From Alphaproteobacteria bacterium (GTDB taxonomy: Bacteria > Pseudomonadota > Alphaproteobacteria > UBA828), in assembly GCA_022826345.1 (NCBI GenBank), contig JAJDVB010000222.1, positions 1-64,000 on the forward strand: 64,000 nucleotides of DNA, given 5' to 3'. Numbering within the stretch: position 1 is the stretch's first letter; each line of letters opens with the position of its first letter. Positions 53,934-63,588 of the stretch are shown in pieces. The position numbers and the translations under genes are program-made. The notes below the pieces were generated by a model. That model did not search any database, was not told the origin of the DNA, and saw only the letters and a list, made by a program, of their open reading frames with translations.

Positions 53934-55073
53934 ATGATCGAGTGGCTCGGTATTGAGCACTTTTTCGAGCTTACCGAGATAGAGAAGCTAGCGGGTTTTT
54001 TCACACCGCTGGCAATCTTCATCGTCTTTTTCTTGTTGCAGGTCATCCTTCCGGGAATGCGGGTTCCCGGCTACGTCAGGGATCAGGAGACCGGCGAGCC
54101 CCGCAAGTACCGGCTGAACGGCATCCTGGTGTTCGTCATCGCGGTGCTCGTGTGGGCCTTCGAGGCCACCGGGATGCCGCGCGACTGGTTCTACCGGACC
54201 ACGCTGTATGCACTGGCCGGTGGAACGCTGTTCTCCCTGATCTTCACCTTGATCGCGGTGTACAGCCAGCCGCGAAAGGAGAAACGGAATCCTATCGCGG
54301 ATTTGTGGGTCGGGCGAGCTCAGGAGCTGGCGTTCTTCAACTACCGCTTCGACGTCAAGATGTATCTCTATGTCGTCGGCGGAACCATGCTGGTTCTCAA
54401 CGCCTTGTCCGGAGCTGCGTACCACTACGACCGCTTCGGCGAGGACGCTAACCCCGGCGTCTTCCTGTATGCGTTGTTCTTCACGTTCTACGTGTTCGAC
54501 TACTTCATCTTCGAGCGCGTCCAGCTCTACACCTACGATCTGATCCACGAAAAGCTCGGCTTCAAGCTGTTCTGGGGCGGCCTCATGGTCTACGGGTGGC
54601 TCTACATCCTGCCGCTGTGGGGCATGGCCGCTTACCCGGACCCCGGATTCTCGCCGGCATGGACGTATGTCTGGCTCATCGGAACGGGTCTGCTGTTCCT
54701 CTACGGATGGGGCATAACGCGCGGCGCCAACCTGCAGAAGTACATGTTCAAGCGATGGCCCGACCGCAAGTTTCTCGGGCTCATCGAGCCCAAGTACATC
54801 GAGGCCGGGGACCGAAAGATTCTTTGCAGCGGTCTATGGGGTGTCGCCCGCCATTTCAATTACCTGGGCGAGGGGTTCTTGGCTCTGTCGGTCGCCCTGT
54901 CCTTCGGCCACTTCGACAATCCCTGGGCCTGGACCTACTTCGTCTGCATCGTCACGCTGTTCACCATTCGCCAGGTAGAGGACGAAGCGTATTGCGCCGA
55001 GAAATACGGTCCCGAAAAGTGGGCGGAGTATCGGGCGCGGGTGAAGTACCGGATCTTTCCCGGTATCTGGTGA
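53934..55073 (+). CDS. ERG4/ERG24-family integral membrane reductase-like protein
   Basis: A 379-residue membrane protein with roughly eight or nine hydrophobic helices. Two signatures of sterol C14/C7 reductases are recognisable near the C-terminus: LCSGLWGVARHFNYLGE and the closing DEAYCAEKYGPEKWAEYRARV with KYRIFPGIW. In eukaryotes such enzymes reduce sterol double bonds with NADPH; bacterial homologues are rarer and often uncharacterised. ATG 53934 is preferred; a TTG at 53928 is also in frame. No other sterol or hopanoid gene is nearby, so substrate is unclear. Confidence 0.85.
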   Translation: MIEWLGIEHFFELTEIEKLAGFFTPLAIFIVFFLLQVILPGMRVPGYVRDQETGEPRKYRLNGILVFVIAVLVWAFEATGMPRDWFYRTTLYALAGGTLFSLIFTLIAVYSQPRKEKRNPIADLWVGRAQELAFFNYRFDVKMYLYVVGGTMLVLNALSGAAYHYDRFGEDANPGVFLYALFFTFYVFDYFIFERVQLYTYDLIHEKLGFKLFWGGLMVYGWLYILPLWGMAAYPDPGFSPAWTYVWLIGTGLLFLYGWGITRGANLQKYMFKRWPDRKFLGLIEPKYIEAGDRKILCSGLWGVARHFNYLGEGFLALSVALSFGHFDNPWAWTYFVCIVTLFTIRQVEDEAYCAEKYGPEKWAEYRARVKYRIFPGIW

Positions 55074-55179
55074 GAGGGCTTCCTGCGGGGTCCATTCAGG
55101 GCGCTCGTGATGAGCTGACCGCCCGAATAGTCTCACTCCACCCCCAACCGGAGACCCGCACCGAAGTCGGAAATCCCTA

Positions 55180-56013
55180 TTACCGCGCCTTGCGGCAGAC
55201 GATCTCGATGGGCACGGCGCGATGCTCCCTCAGCGCGCGTGCCGAGTTCGCCATTGCTTGTTCGGCAAGCGCACCGTGGATCAGCGAGACGGCGCGGTGC
55301 AGCGGTTGTCCGCCGGCTTCGACCAGTGCGCGCGAGCGGGCGGCGTAGGCGAGCGCGGTCTCCGTCGTCTCCCGCAGCGTCTCGATGGCGAACCCCGAGG
55401 CCTCGAGGTTCGTGCGGGTCTCCGCCGGGCTCGCGAGAAAGCTGGTCGCGGCGGTGCGCGCCCACGGCGTCGGGTAGTCGAGCGCGCCGCCCGGCCCCTG
55501 CACGACTTCCGACAGGCTCAACCAGCCGCCGGGCTTGAGCACGCGGTGAATCTCGCGATAGAGCGCGCGCTTGTCGGCGATGTTCATCGAGACGTTCATC
55601 GAGTAGGCGCCGTCGAACACGGCATCGCCAAACGGCATCGCCAGCGCGTCGCCCTGCTCGAAGGAGACACGGGCCGTGAGCCCCAGCAGCGCCGTCAGGT
55701 GCCGCGCGATGGCGCAGAATTCGGCGGTCAGATCGATCCCGTCGACCCGGCAGCCGAAGCGCTCCGCCATGTAGCGCGCCGGCCCGCCAAGGCCGCTACC
55801 GACATCGAGAAGGCGGTCCGTCGAGGAGACCCGGAGCAGGTTCGCCATGTCCTCGGTCGCCTCCAGGCCGCGGCCGTGGAAATGGTCGTAGGGGGCCAAA
55901 GCCTCGGCGGTCGGGCGCACCGGATCGTGCCCGTCCTCCCGCAGCCGCGCCTCCAGGCGGGCGAGCAGGTCGCCGCTCGTGTAGTGGGCAGCGATATCCG
56001 AGGCCCCGCTCAC
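55180..56013 (-). CDS. SAM-dependent methyltransferase (type 11)
   Basis: A 277-residue class I methyltransferase. The SAM motif is LLDVGSGLGGPARYMAE, followed by VDGIDLTAEFC (acidic ribose ligand), GDALAMPFGDAVFDGAYSM and the post-motif HRVLKPGGWLSLSEV. It lies downstream of the LDH2-type dehydrogenase gene, overlapping it by 4 bp (ATGA). Its methyl acceptor is unknown; similar proteins methylate sterols, quinones and small acids. Confidence 0.9.
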   Translation of the reverse strand: MSGASDIAAHYTSGDLLARLEARLREDGHDPVRPTAEALAPYDHFHGRGLEATEDMANLLRVSSTDRLLDVGSGLGGPARYMAERFGCRVDGIDLTAEFCAIARHLTALLGLTARVSFEQGDALAMPFGDAVFDGAYSMNVSMNIADKRALYREIHRVLKPGGWLSLSEVVQGPGGALDYPTPWARTAATSFLASPAETRTNLEASGFAIETLRETTETALAYAARSRALVEAGGQPLHRAVSLIHGALAEQAMANSARALREHRAVPIEIVCRKAR

Positions 56014-57143
56014 GGGGAGACCCCCGCTTGCTTCTGCGGCTTGAACACCGCCGCCACGTCTTTGAGACCAAGGGAGTTTGCCGTGAGCGCGAGGCTCGAC
56101 CGCACCCTGCGGGGCAGCGGGATGCCGTCTGCGCGCCGCCGGGCGCGCATCTCCTCCTCCGGCTCGCCGGGGAGGCGCACCCGCTCGTGCCCCGGCGCGG
56201 CCCGCGCGCTGCGCACGAAGGCGACGTAGCGGTCGAGCTCCGGCCAGAGCAGCGCCTCAGTGCCGAAACGCTCAGGCTCGAGCAGGATGGAGAGCATGTT
56301 GTTCTCCAGCGTCTTGTGACCCGTCCGGCCGCAGCCGCCGCCGGTGAGCGCACCGGCAAGCAGCTCGCACATGATGCTGATGCCGGAGCCCTTGTGCTCG
56401 CCCATGGCGCGCACGGCGGCCGAGCCCGTGCGCTGGTCGTGGGGTTGGGTGCCGTCCAGCGTGCCGTAGATGGCGTTGGGATCGGTGGTGAGCGTGCCGT
56501 CCCGATCGATCAGGGAGCCCTCGGGGAGCGGCTTGCCGCCGTTGAGCGCGACCAGCACCTTGCCCTCGGCCACGATGGACGTCGCGCAGTCGAGCACGAA
56601 GGGCGGCCCCTCCGGCACCGGCACGCCAATGCAGATGGGATTGGTGGACATGCGCCGCTCTGTGCCGCCGAAGGGCGCCACCAGCATGCCGAGTCCGCTG
56701 GTATTGACGAAGTGGATCGAGAACAGCCCGTGTGCTGCCGCAAGCTCGGCCCAGTCACCGATCCGCCCCAGGTGGCCCGAGTTGCGCAGACCCACCACGG
56801 AAACCCCGTACTCGCGCGCCTTCTCGACGCCCAACGTGATCGCCTCCTCGCCGATGGTCTGGCCGAAGCCGTGGTCGCCGTCCAGCACCGCGACGGCGCC
56901 GGCGTCCATCACCGTCTTGACGTGCCGCCCGGCGTGCACGGCGCCGGTGTCGAGCCAGTAGACGTAGCGCGGCACGCGGATGACGCCGTGGCTGTCGTGC
57001 CCGGTGAGGTTGGATTCGACGAGATAGCGGGCGACGCGCGCACCTTCGGCCTCGTCGCAGCCGGCGGCCGCGAAGATCGCGGCGACGGCCTCCCTCAGCC
57101 GCCCGGCATCGATGGCGAGGGCGTCTTCTTCCATAACGGTCAT
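56010..57143 (-). CDS. Malate/L-lactate dehydrogenase family oxidoreductase (LDH2/MDH2)
   Basis: A 377-residue NAD(P)-dependent dehydrogenase of the LDH2 fold. Conserved segments are ESNLTGHDSHGVIRVPRYVYWLD, GVSVVGLRNSGHLGRIGDWAELAA (catalytic His), MLVAPFGGTERRMSTNPI and the C-terminal GEHKGSGISIMCELL. These enzymes act on 2-hydroxy acids such as malate, sulfolactate (ComC-type) or ureidoglycolate. Start ATG 57143 has GGAG seven bases upstream; an in-frame ATG at 57134 is an alternative. Sulfolactate is tempting given the sulfonate locus, but distance is too great for context to support it. Confidence 0.87.
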   Translation of the reverse strand: MTVMEEDALAIDAGRLREAVAAIFAAAGCDEAEGARVARYLVESNLTGHDSHGVIRVPRYVYWLDTGAVHAGRHVKTVMDAGAVAVLDGDHGFGQTIGEEAITLGVEKAREYGVSVVGLRNSGHLGRIGDWAELAAAHGLFSIHFVNTSGLGMLVAPFGGTERRMSTNPICIGVPVPEGPPFVLDCATSIVAEGKVLVALNGGKPLPEGSLIDRDGTLTTDPNAIYGTLDGTQPHDQRTGSAAVRAMGEHKGSGISIMCELLAGALTGGGCGRTGHKTLENNMLSILLEPERFGTEALLWPELDRYVAFVRSARAAPGHERVRLPGEPEEEMRARRRADGIPLPRRVRSSLALTANSLGLKDVAAVFKPQKQAGVSP

Positions 57144-57145
57144 TG

Positions 57146-58237
57146 TCAGGCTCCGGACGGCGGGCGTTGGTCGGGCGGTGGGCGCGGCTCGGTCTCGCCC
57201 CAGGCGACGCGGCCGTCGGTCGACAGCATGATCGCGATGGGCCGCGTGCGCGGGAAGTGGGCGAAGATGATCATGGCGATCACGGTGATGGGCACGCAGA
57301 GGAACATCCCCGGCACCCCCCAGATGGTACCCCACACGGCCAGCGAGATCAGGGTCGCGAAGGGGCTGATGTTGAGCGACGACCCCATCAGCATCGGCTC
57401 CAGGAAGTTGCCGACGAAGACCTGGATCACGGCGAGGCTCGGCGTGACGATGAGGAAAGGCACGAAGGTGTCGAACTGCACCAGTGCCAGCAGCGCGGGG
57501 AAGAGGATGCCGAGCAGCGAGCCGATGGTCGGGATGTAGTTCAGCAGGAAGATGATGACCACCCAGAAGCCGGCGAAGTCGAGGCCCACCGCCGCCAGCA
57601 CGGCGTAGCTGAGCCCCGCCGTCAGCGCGCTGGTGAAGGTCTTGATCCAGAGGTAGTTCTGAATCTCCTCGCTCATGTGGGTGAGGATCTTGTGGACCCG
57701 CTCTTCCCGTTCCGGGTCGGGGAAGAGCGCCTTCATCTTGCGGTCGAAGCTGCCCTGCTCGACGAAGAGGAAGAGCATGTAGACCAGGATCAGCCCGGCC
57801 TCGCCCGCGATACTGGTCAGCGTTGTGGCAAGGCGGCCGACCACCGCACTGAAGTCGATGCGATCGACGATATCGGCGACATTGGGTGATTCCTGCATCC
57901 CGAACAGCGCCGCCACCTCGCCGATCAGGCGCTGGAGATTGGCCTGATAGGTGGGGATTGCATCGACGACGTTGCTGAAGTTGCCGCTTACCATCTCGGC
58001 CAGCGACATCACCGCCGCAATGACGGCCAGCGCCGTGAGCGCAAGCGCGGCCCAGCGCGGCGGGCGCACGCCGCGTATGCTGAGCTTCATGATCCCGCGC
58101 GCGATGGCGTTGATCAGGTACCAGGCCATGACCGCGATGGCGATCGGGATCAGGATGTTCCGCCCGGAGATGAGAAGGTAGATGGTGAGGGCGGCGATGC
58201 CGGCCGAGGCGGCGAAGAGGATGAGTCTTGATTGCAT
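57146..58237 (-). CDS. AI-2E-family (PerM-like) transporter
   Basis: A 363-residue inner-membrane protein with about eight helices. NYIPTIGSLLGILFPALLALVQ and GNFLEPMLMGSSLNISPFATL are the family signatures. Members include quorum-signal exporters and Na+/H+ antiporters. It is first of a three-gene operon with the LDH2-type dehydrogenase (2 bp apart) and the methyltransferase. Substrate unknown. Confidence 0.9.
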   Translation of the reverse strand: MQSRLILFAASAGIAALTIYLLISGRNILIPIAIAVMAWYLINAIARGIMKLSIRGVRPPRWAALALTALAVIAAVMSLAEMVSGNFSNVVDAIPTYQANLQRLIGEVAALFGMQESPNVADIVDRIDFSAVVGRLATTLTSIAGEAGLILVYMLFLFVEQGSFDRKMKALFPDPEREERVHKILTHMSEEIQNYLWIKTFTSALTAGLSYAVLAAVGLDFAGFWVVIIFLLNYIPTIGSLLGILFPALLALVQFDTFVPFLIVTPSLAVIQVFVGNFLEPMLMGSSLNISPFATLISLAVWGTIWGVPGMFLCVPITVIAMIIFAHFPRTRPIAIMLSTDGRVAWGETEPRPPPDQRPPSGA

Positions 58238-58494
58238 GACGGGTGCCCGTCGGGAGCGCTCGCGGCATTGTTGGGCCGGGTTGGGCCACGGTCAACCGGC
58301 CCCGGCTTGGATGGGCGCACGCCGTCGGTGCAGGCCCAGTACCTCAACCTCATCAAGGCGCTGCAAAGCGACATCGGGTTCGCCGCCTGCAAATGGCCAG
58401 CGGACTCGGCGCGGCGGCGGATGTCACGGAAGCCGAGACGTGACAGCCGCTGACGTGAAGCCGATCATGGACCGATGGAAATTCGGGGAGGTGA

Positions 58495-59109
58495 ATGATG
58501 GCCATTCGTCAGATCGCAAAGATGGGACACCCCGTTCTGCGCAGGAAGGCGGTCCCGGTGGACGACCCGACGAATCCCGACATCGCCCGCCTCGCGGCGG
58601 ACATGCGCGACACTCTGGAATGGATCGGCGCCACGGGGATCGCGGCACCGCAAGTCTACGACGGCCGGCGCGTCGTGGTTTATCGCATTCTGGCCGATCG
58701 CATTCCGCCGGGTGTCGCGCTCGAGCCCCTGCCGTGGACGGTGATGGTCAACCCCGCCGTCACGCCGTTGAGCGACGACGTGGGCCTGATCTGGGAACGC
58801 TGCCTCTCGCTGCCGGGCCTCCACGGCAAGGTGCCGCGTTACAGGCGGGTCGAGATCGTCTACCGGACGCTGGAAGGCGAGAGCCGGCGAAGGGTCGTCG
58901 AGGATTGGCACGCGATGATCCTGCAGCACGAGTGCGATCACCTGGACGGCATCCTCTACCCCATGCGGATGACCGATCTGTCGTACCTCGCGTTCAACGC
59001 CGAGCCGGGCGAGCTCGCGCGGGAGGCCGAGACGATGCCCGACCTGGACCCGGCGCTCCGGGCCATGGTGGACGCGTGGCCGGCGCGGGAGAAGTGGCTC
59101 GCGTCCTGA
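58495..59109 (+). CDS. def: Peptide deformylase-like protein
   Basis: A 204-residue PDF-fold protein. Motif 1 GIAAPQV, motif 2 ERCLSLPG (the canonical second residue Gly is Arg here) and motif 3 QHECDHLDG supply the Cys and two His metal ligands. The Arg substitution occurs in divergent, non-housekeeping PDFs. Start ATG 58495 has GGGGAGG upstream; ATG 58498 follows immediately. No fmt or other formyl-methionine-processing gene is adjacent, so a duplicate or specialised role is more likely than the housekeeping one. Confidence 0.85.
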   Translation: MMAIRQIAKMGHPVLRRKAVPVDDPTNPDIARLAADMRDTLEWIGATGIAAPQVYDGRRVVVYRILADRIPPGVALEPLPWTVMVNPAVTPLSDDVGLIWERCLSLPGLHGKVPRYRRVEIVYRTLEGESRRRVVEDWHAMILQHECDHLDGILYPMRMTDLSYLAFNAEPGELAREAETMPDLDPALRAMVDAWPAREKWLAS

Positions 59110-59191
59110 CACGGCCATTGCCGGCACCGTAGACAACCCGGCCCGGATGGGGCGAAGCTCGGCCGGACCGCACGACAGCAAAGGCCACTTC

Positions 59192-60052
59192 ATGCCCGGA
59201 CCGCGCATTCGTCCCCGCCGCTCGTTCATCTTCACGCCGGGCCTGCGCCCGGAAATGTTTCCGAAGGCGCTCGCGAGCGGCGCGGATATGGTCTGCGTCG
59301 AGCTCGAGGACGGCATTGCGCCGAAGGACAAGCCGGCCGCGCGCGCCAACGCGATCAGGCTCTTCGAGAGCCCGCAGGCCGATGACGGGGTCGAGCGGAT
59401 CGTCCGCATCAACTCGCTGCGCGAGGGCTTCGGCATGGCCGACGTGCAGGCGGTGCTCGCCAGCGACACGCCGCCGCCCGCGCTGATGATGCCCAAGGTG
59501 CGGACGCCGGACGAAGTGGTGCTGCTCGACGACCTGCTGACCGAGCGCGGCCACGACACCCGCCTGCACGTAATCATCGAGACCAATGCCGCGCTGGAGG
59601 CGGTCCACGACATCGCCCATAGCAGCCCGCGCATCGACGCGATGTTCTTCGGCGGCGTGGACATGGCGGCCGAGCTGCGCTGCCAGAACGCCTGGGAGCC
59701 GCTGCTCTACGCCCGCTCGCGCGTGGTCCATGCCGCCGCCAGCGCAGGCCTGGATGCGATCGACGTGCCCTACCTCGATCTCGAAGATCCGGAGGGCATG
59801 ACACGCGCCGCGGTCCAGGCGAGAGACCTGGGCTTCTGCGGCAAGGGCGCGGTTCACCCCAAGCAGATCGCCGCGCTCAACGAGGTGTTCACGCCGTCGC
59901 CCGAACGGATTGCCCGGGCGCGCCGCATCATCGCCGAGTTCGAGGCGGCCGACACCGGGCTGGTGGTGATCGACGGCAAGCTCATCGAGAAGCCGGTGCT
60001 GCGCGAGATGCACCGGCTCGTCGCCATCGCCGACCGCATCGGCACGGTCTAG
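59192..60052 (+). CDS. HpcH/HpaI aldolase or citrate-lyase-beta-like CoA-ester lyase
   Basis: A 286-residue TIM-barrel lyase. The opening RRSFIFTPGLRPEMFPKALASGADMVCVELED and IAPKDK match the citrate lyase beta/malyl-CoA lyase group, where the Glu-Asp pair binds Mg2+. HVIIETNAALEAV and KGAVHPKQI are also characteristic. Start ATG 59192 is preferred; ATG 59147 lies farther upstream. It would split a 3-hydroxyacyl-CoA or 3-hydroxy acid. It is followed 25 bp on by a large alpha/beta hydrolase. Confidence 0.87.
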   Translation: MPGPRIRPRRSFIFTPGLRPEMFPKALASGADMVCVELEDGIAPKDKPAARANAIRLFESPQADDGVERIVRINSLREGFGMADVQAVLASDTPPPALMMPKVRTPDEVVLLDDLLTERGHDTRLHVIIETNAALEAVHDIAHSSPRIDAMFFGGVDMAAELRCQNAWEPLLYARSRVVHAAASAGLDAIDVPYLDLEDPEGMTRAAVQARDLGFCGKGAVHPKQIAALNEVFTPSPERIARARRIIAEFEAADTGLVVIDGKLIEKPVLREMHRLVAIADRIGTV

Positions 60053-60077
60053 GAGCGGCAGCGGCTGGGAGCATGGA

Positions 60078-62102
60078 TTGAGCAACAGGATTGCCGTCGA
60101 CATCCACGAGCGCAGCGCCTTCGCGGACGGTCACGCATTTGGCGAGACCGGCGCCTACGAGCGGCTGACCGGGCGGGTGCGATTCGCCGTCGACCCCGAT
60201 GCGCCGGCGCAGGCGGGGATCGTCGATCTGGACAAGGCACCGCGCAATCGGGACGGCCTGGTCGAGTTCGCGGCCGACCTCTGCATCCTGCAACCGGCCG
60301 ATCCGGCACGCGGAAACAGGCGGCTCTTCTTCGACTACGGCAATCGCGGCAACAAGCGGGCGGTGCAGTATTTTTGCGACGCGCCCGCCTGCAACGAGCC
60401 GAAGACACTGGAGCACGCCGGCAACGGCTATCTGTTCCGCCGCGGCTACACGGTGGTGTGGGGCGCTTGGCAGGGCGACCTGCTGCCGGGCGACGGCCGC
60501 ATGACGATGGACCTGCCCGTCGCGACAGACGGCGCCGCGCCGCTCACCGGCCCGGTGCGGACCGAGTTCATCGTCGCTCTGGAAGGCCAGACCACGCTGC
60601 CGCTGAGCGGCTGGGTCTCCACGCGCAGCCACCCGACGGTCTCGCGCGACACGTCCAAGGCGCGGCTGACGCGGCGCCGCTATCCCGACGACGAGCGCGC
60701 CCCGATTGCGCCGGAGGCTTGGCAGTTCGCGCGCGTCGAGACCGGCGTGGGCCTCGATTTCCAGGGTGCCGAGCACGCGATCGTCGAGTCAGACACCCAC
60801 ATCTACATGCCGGACGGATTCGAGCCCGGCTGGATCTACGAGCTGGTCTACGAGGGCCGCGATCCGCTGGTTCTGGGCTTGGGCCACGTCGCGGTGCGCG
60901 ACCTCGTGAGCTTCCTGAAGTACGAGGCGTGCGACAGCGAAGGCCGCGCCAATCCGGTAGCGGGCGCCGGGCCGATGGAGAAGGCCTATGCCTTCGGCCG
61001 CTCGCAGACGGGGCGCTGCATCCGCGATGCGATCTGGCGCGGCTTCAACGCCGATACGGCCGGGCGCAAGGTGTTCGACGGCGTGCTGGCCCACGTCGCG
61101 GGCTGCGGGCGCATGTGGATGAACCACCGCTTCGCCAACGCCGTCGTGCCGGCGGGGCAGCAGTACGAGGACCACGACAACGCGGCCGACAGCTTCCCGT
61201 TCTCCTACGCGGCGTGCAGGGACCACCTGACCGGCAAGTCGGACGCGATCTGCAAGCGGCCCGAGACCGACCCGCTGATCTTCCATACCCAGACGGCCAC
61301 GGAATACTGGCAGCGGCGCGGCTCGCTCGTGCATACCGACACCGAGGGCAACGACCTGGCGCAGCCCGACAACGTGCGGGTCTACCTCTGGTCGAGCGCG
61401 CCGCACGTGGCCGACCCGAACCAGGGCGCGCCGGTGCGGGGGGTGTGCCAGAACCTGAGCAACGTGGTCCAGACCTCTATGCTGTTCCGCGCGCTGCTCG
61501 ACGCGATGGACCGCTGGGCGAGCGAGGGCATCGCACCGCCGGCAAGCCGGATCCCCAGGCGCGAGGACGGCAGCCTCGTCGGGATGGATGAGTGGCGCGC
61601 GCAATTCCCAGATATCCCCGGCATCGCCACCCCGCGCGGGCCCAACGCGCTGCCGCTCCTCGACTTCGGGCCGGAGGCGGAGAGCGGCATTCAGAGCTCG
61701 CTGCCGCCTGACGTCGTCGATCCCGAGGGCTACACCGTGCTGGTGCCGGCGGTCGACGCCGACGGCAACGACGCGGCCGGGGTCCGGGTGCCGATGGTCG
61801 CCGCGCCGCTCGCCACCTACACCGGCTGGAACCTGAGGGACAGGGGCCACGGCGAGGGCGCCATGCACGAGTTCACCGGCAGCACGATCCCCTTTCCGGA
61901 GACGGAGTCGGTCCGTGCCGCCACCGGCGACCCGCGACTATCGATCGAGCGGCGCTACGGCGATGCCGAGGGCTATGTCGCCGCGATGGTCGAGGCAGCG
62001 AAACGCCTGGTCGCCGACGGCTTGATGCTGGAAGAGGACGTTGCCCGGATCGCGCAGCGCGCCCGCAACTGGAGCCACCCGCTGCACGACGTGCGTCTTT
62101 AG
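60078..62102 (+). CDS. Large alpha/beta hydrolase (Abhydrolase_10-like)
   Basis: A 674-residue protein of a hydrolase family with a long N-terminal beta-rich region (RVRFAVDPDAPAQAGIVDL). The nucleophile elbow is FGRSQTGRC (S309), followed by DGVLAHVAGCGRMWMNHRF. Start is TTG 60078 with GGGAG six bases upstream; ATG is absent nearby. No signal peptide is evident. Such proteins are usually of unknown substrate; some act on esters or cyclic compounds. It lies directly after the HpcH/HpaI lyase gene in the same direction. Confidence 0.82.
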   Translation: MSNRIAVDIHERSAFADGHAFGETGAYERLTGRVRFAVDPDAPAQAGIVDLDKAPRNRDGLVEFAADLCILQPADPARGNRRLFFDYGNRGNKRAVQYFCDAPACNEPKTLEHAGNGYLFRRGYTVVWGAWQGDLLPGDGRMTMDLPVATDGAAPLTGPVRTEFIVALEGQTTLPLSGWVSTRSHPTVSRDTSKARLTRRRYPDDERAPIAPEAWQFARVETGVGLDFQGAEHAIVESDTHIYMPDGFEPGWIYELVYEGRDPLVLGLGHVAVRDLVSFLKYEACDSEGRANPVAGAGPMEKAYAFGRSQTGRCIRDAIWRGFNADTAGRKVFDGVLAHVAGCGRMWMNHRFANAVVPAGQQYEDHDNAADSFPFSYAACRDHLTGKSDAICKRPETDPLIFHTQTATEYWQRRGSLVHTDTEGNDLAQPDNVRVYLWSSAPHVADPNQGAPVRGVCQNLSNVVQTSMLFRALLDAMDRWASEGIAPPASRIPRREDGSLVGMDEWRAQFPDIPGIATPRGPNALPLLDFGPEAESGIQSSLPPDVVDPEGYTVLVPAVDADGNDAAGVRVPMVAAPLATYTGWNLRDRGHGEGAMHEFTGSTIPFPETESVRAATGDPRLSIERRYGDAEGYVAAMVEAAKRLVADGLMLEEDVARIAQRARNWSHPLHDVRL

Positions 62103-62209
62103 ACCGCGTTTATCAGCAACACGTGTTGGCCAGCGAGCGCGAGCGCGTTGTTTACGATCCCGAGGTCCGTGCCTTCTTTGATTCGGAGACAGATGCGCTC
62201 CGCCTGGCC

Positions 62210-63388
62210 TCAGTGGCCAAGGCGGTTACCGGTCGCAAGGTCGAACAGGCGGATGCGATCGCCGTCCATGATCAGGTCGATGACCTCTCCGCGTTCGGGT
62301 ACTTCATCCGCAGACACCCGCAGCGTGAGGTAACGGGTATCGTCGTGCGCCAGTGCCGTTGTGTCCTCTTGGCTGCCGCCCACGAATTCGTCGGCGGTGC
62401 GGACGACGATGGCCGGGTCCATCAGGGACGCGGAAACGTGGGCCTCGGGCTCGATGTGCTCGACCAGTTCGACGCGGGCTTGCAGGACTCCCGACGCGCC
62501 GTTCTCGCTGCGCCGCCATCCCAGGTGCTCGGGTCGAACACCTAAGAGCACGCGATCGCCGGGCCCGGCTCCGTCGCCGGGGGGGAGCGGCCCGAGCGTG
62601 ATCTCGGTGCCGCCGATCGACGCCGCAACCTCCACGCCGTTCCCGGCGAGCTTCGCTTCGATGAAGTTCATCGCCGGGCTGCCGATGAAGCCGGCCACGA
62701 AGATGTTGGTCGGTTGGCGATAGAGCGCCTGCGGGGTGTCGTACTGCTGGAGCGAGCCTTCCGAGAATATGGCGACGCGGTCCCCGAGCGTCATCGCCTC
62801 CACCTGATCGTGGGTGACATGGATCGTGGTTACGCCGAGGCGTTCGTGGAGGCGCCGCAGCTCGGTGCGCAGCTGCACCCGCAGTTTTGCGTCTAGGTTA
62901 GAGAGCGGCTCGTCGAGCAGGAACGCACCCGGATGGCGCACGATCGCCCGCCCCATGGCCACCCTCTGCCGCTGGCCGCCGGAGAGCTGCTTCGGCTTGC
63001 GGTCGAGTAGCTGGTCGAGGTCCAGAATGCGCGCCGCCTCGTTCACCCGCTCGGCGATCTCGGCCGGGCGGAACTTCCGCACGCGCAGCGCAAAGGCGAT
63101 GTTCTGGCGCACGGTCATGTGCGGATAGAGCGCGTAATTCTGAAAGACCATGGCCATGTTTCGCTCGCGCGGCGAAACATCGTTGATGACCTGGCCGTCG
63201 AAGCGAATCTCGCCGGCGGTCATGCTCTCGAGCCCGGAGATCAGCCGCAGCAGAGTGGTCTTGCCGCACCCCGAAGGCCCGACGAACACGACGAACTCGC
63301 CGTCGTTTATTTCGAGGTCCACGTCGTTGACGGCCACCGTGCCGTCCGGAAAGACCTTCCTGATCCCGCTCAGCCCGATCGCGCCCAT
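62210..63388 (-). CDS. ABC transporter ATP-binding protein (sugar/polyol UgpC/MsmX type)
   Basis: A 392-residue ATPase with Walker A GPSGCGKTT, Q-loop VFQNYALYPHMTV, signature LSGGQRQR, Walker B FLLDEPLSNLDAKLR, switch HVTHDQVEAMT and a C-terminal OB-fold (TOBE) domain (LLGVRPEHL). Start ATG 63388 has GGGGAG upstream; a longer frame begins at 63460. The genes for its binding protein and permeases are not in the window, so it may be a shared ATPase. Confidence 0.92.
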   Translation of the reverse strand: MGAIGLSGIRKVFPDGTVAVNDVDLEINDGEFVVFVGPSGCGKTTLLRLISGLESMTAGEIRFDGQVINDVSPRERNMAMVFQNYALYPHMTVRQNIAFALRVRKFRPAEIAERVNEAARILDLDQLLDRKPKQLSGGQRQRVAMGRAIVRHPGAFLLDEPLSNLDAKLRVQLRTELRRLHERLGVTTIHVTHDQVEAMTLGDRVAIFSEGSLQQYDTPQALYRQPTNIFVAGFIGSPAMNFIEAKLAGNGVEVAASIGGTEITLGPLPPGDGAGPGDRVLLGVRPEHLGWRRSENGASGVLQARVELVEHIEPEAHVSASLMDPAIVVRTADEFVGGSQEDTTALAHDDTRYLTLRVSADEVPERGEVIDLIMDGDRIRLFDLATGNRLGH

Positions 63389-63588
63389 CGGGACTCCCCG
63401 TCCAGCATCGACACGCCCCGGCTCATTGACCGCACCAGTGCGCCCCACTACCGTCGCCAATCCACAGTTTGATACAGGCTTTCGGGCGCGATGGGTACCG
63501 TCCGGCGACGGAGAACTCCGGCGGGATGCGGCCTAGGCGCCCCACTCCTCACGCACTCCGGAGGTGCCGATGTCCTCGGATGACATTT

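Noticed and set aside
58238..58494. Small protein-coding gene between the AI-2E-family and deformylase genes
   Set aside because: Frames on both strands are open but show no ribosome site with a conserved product; likely chance.
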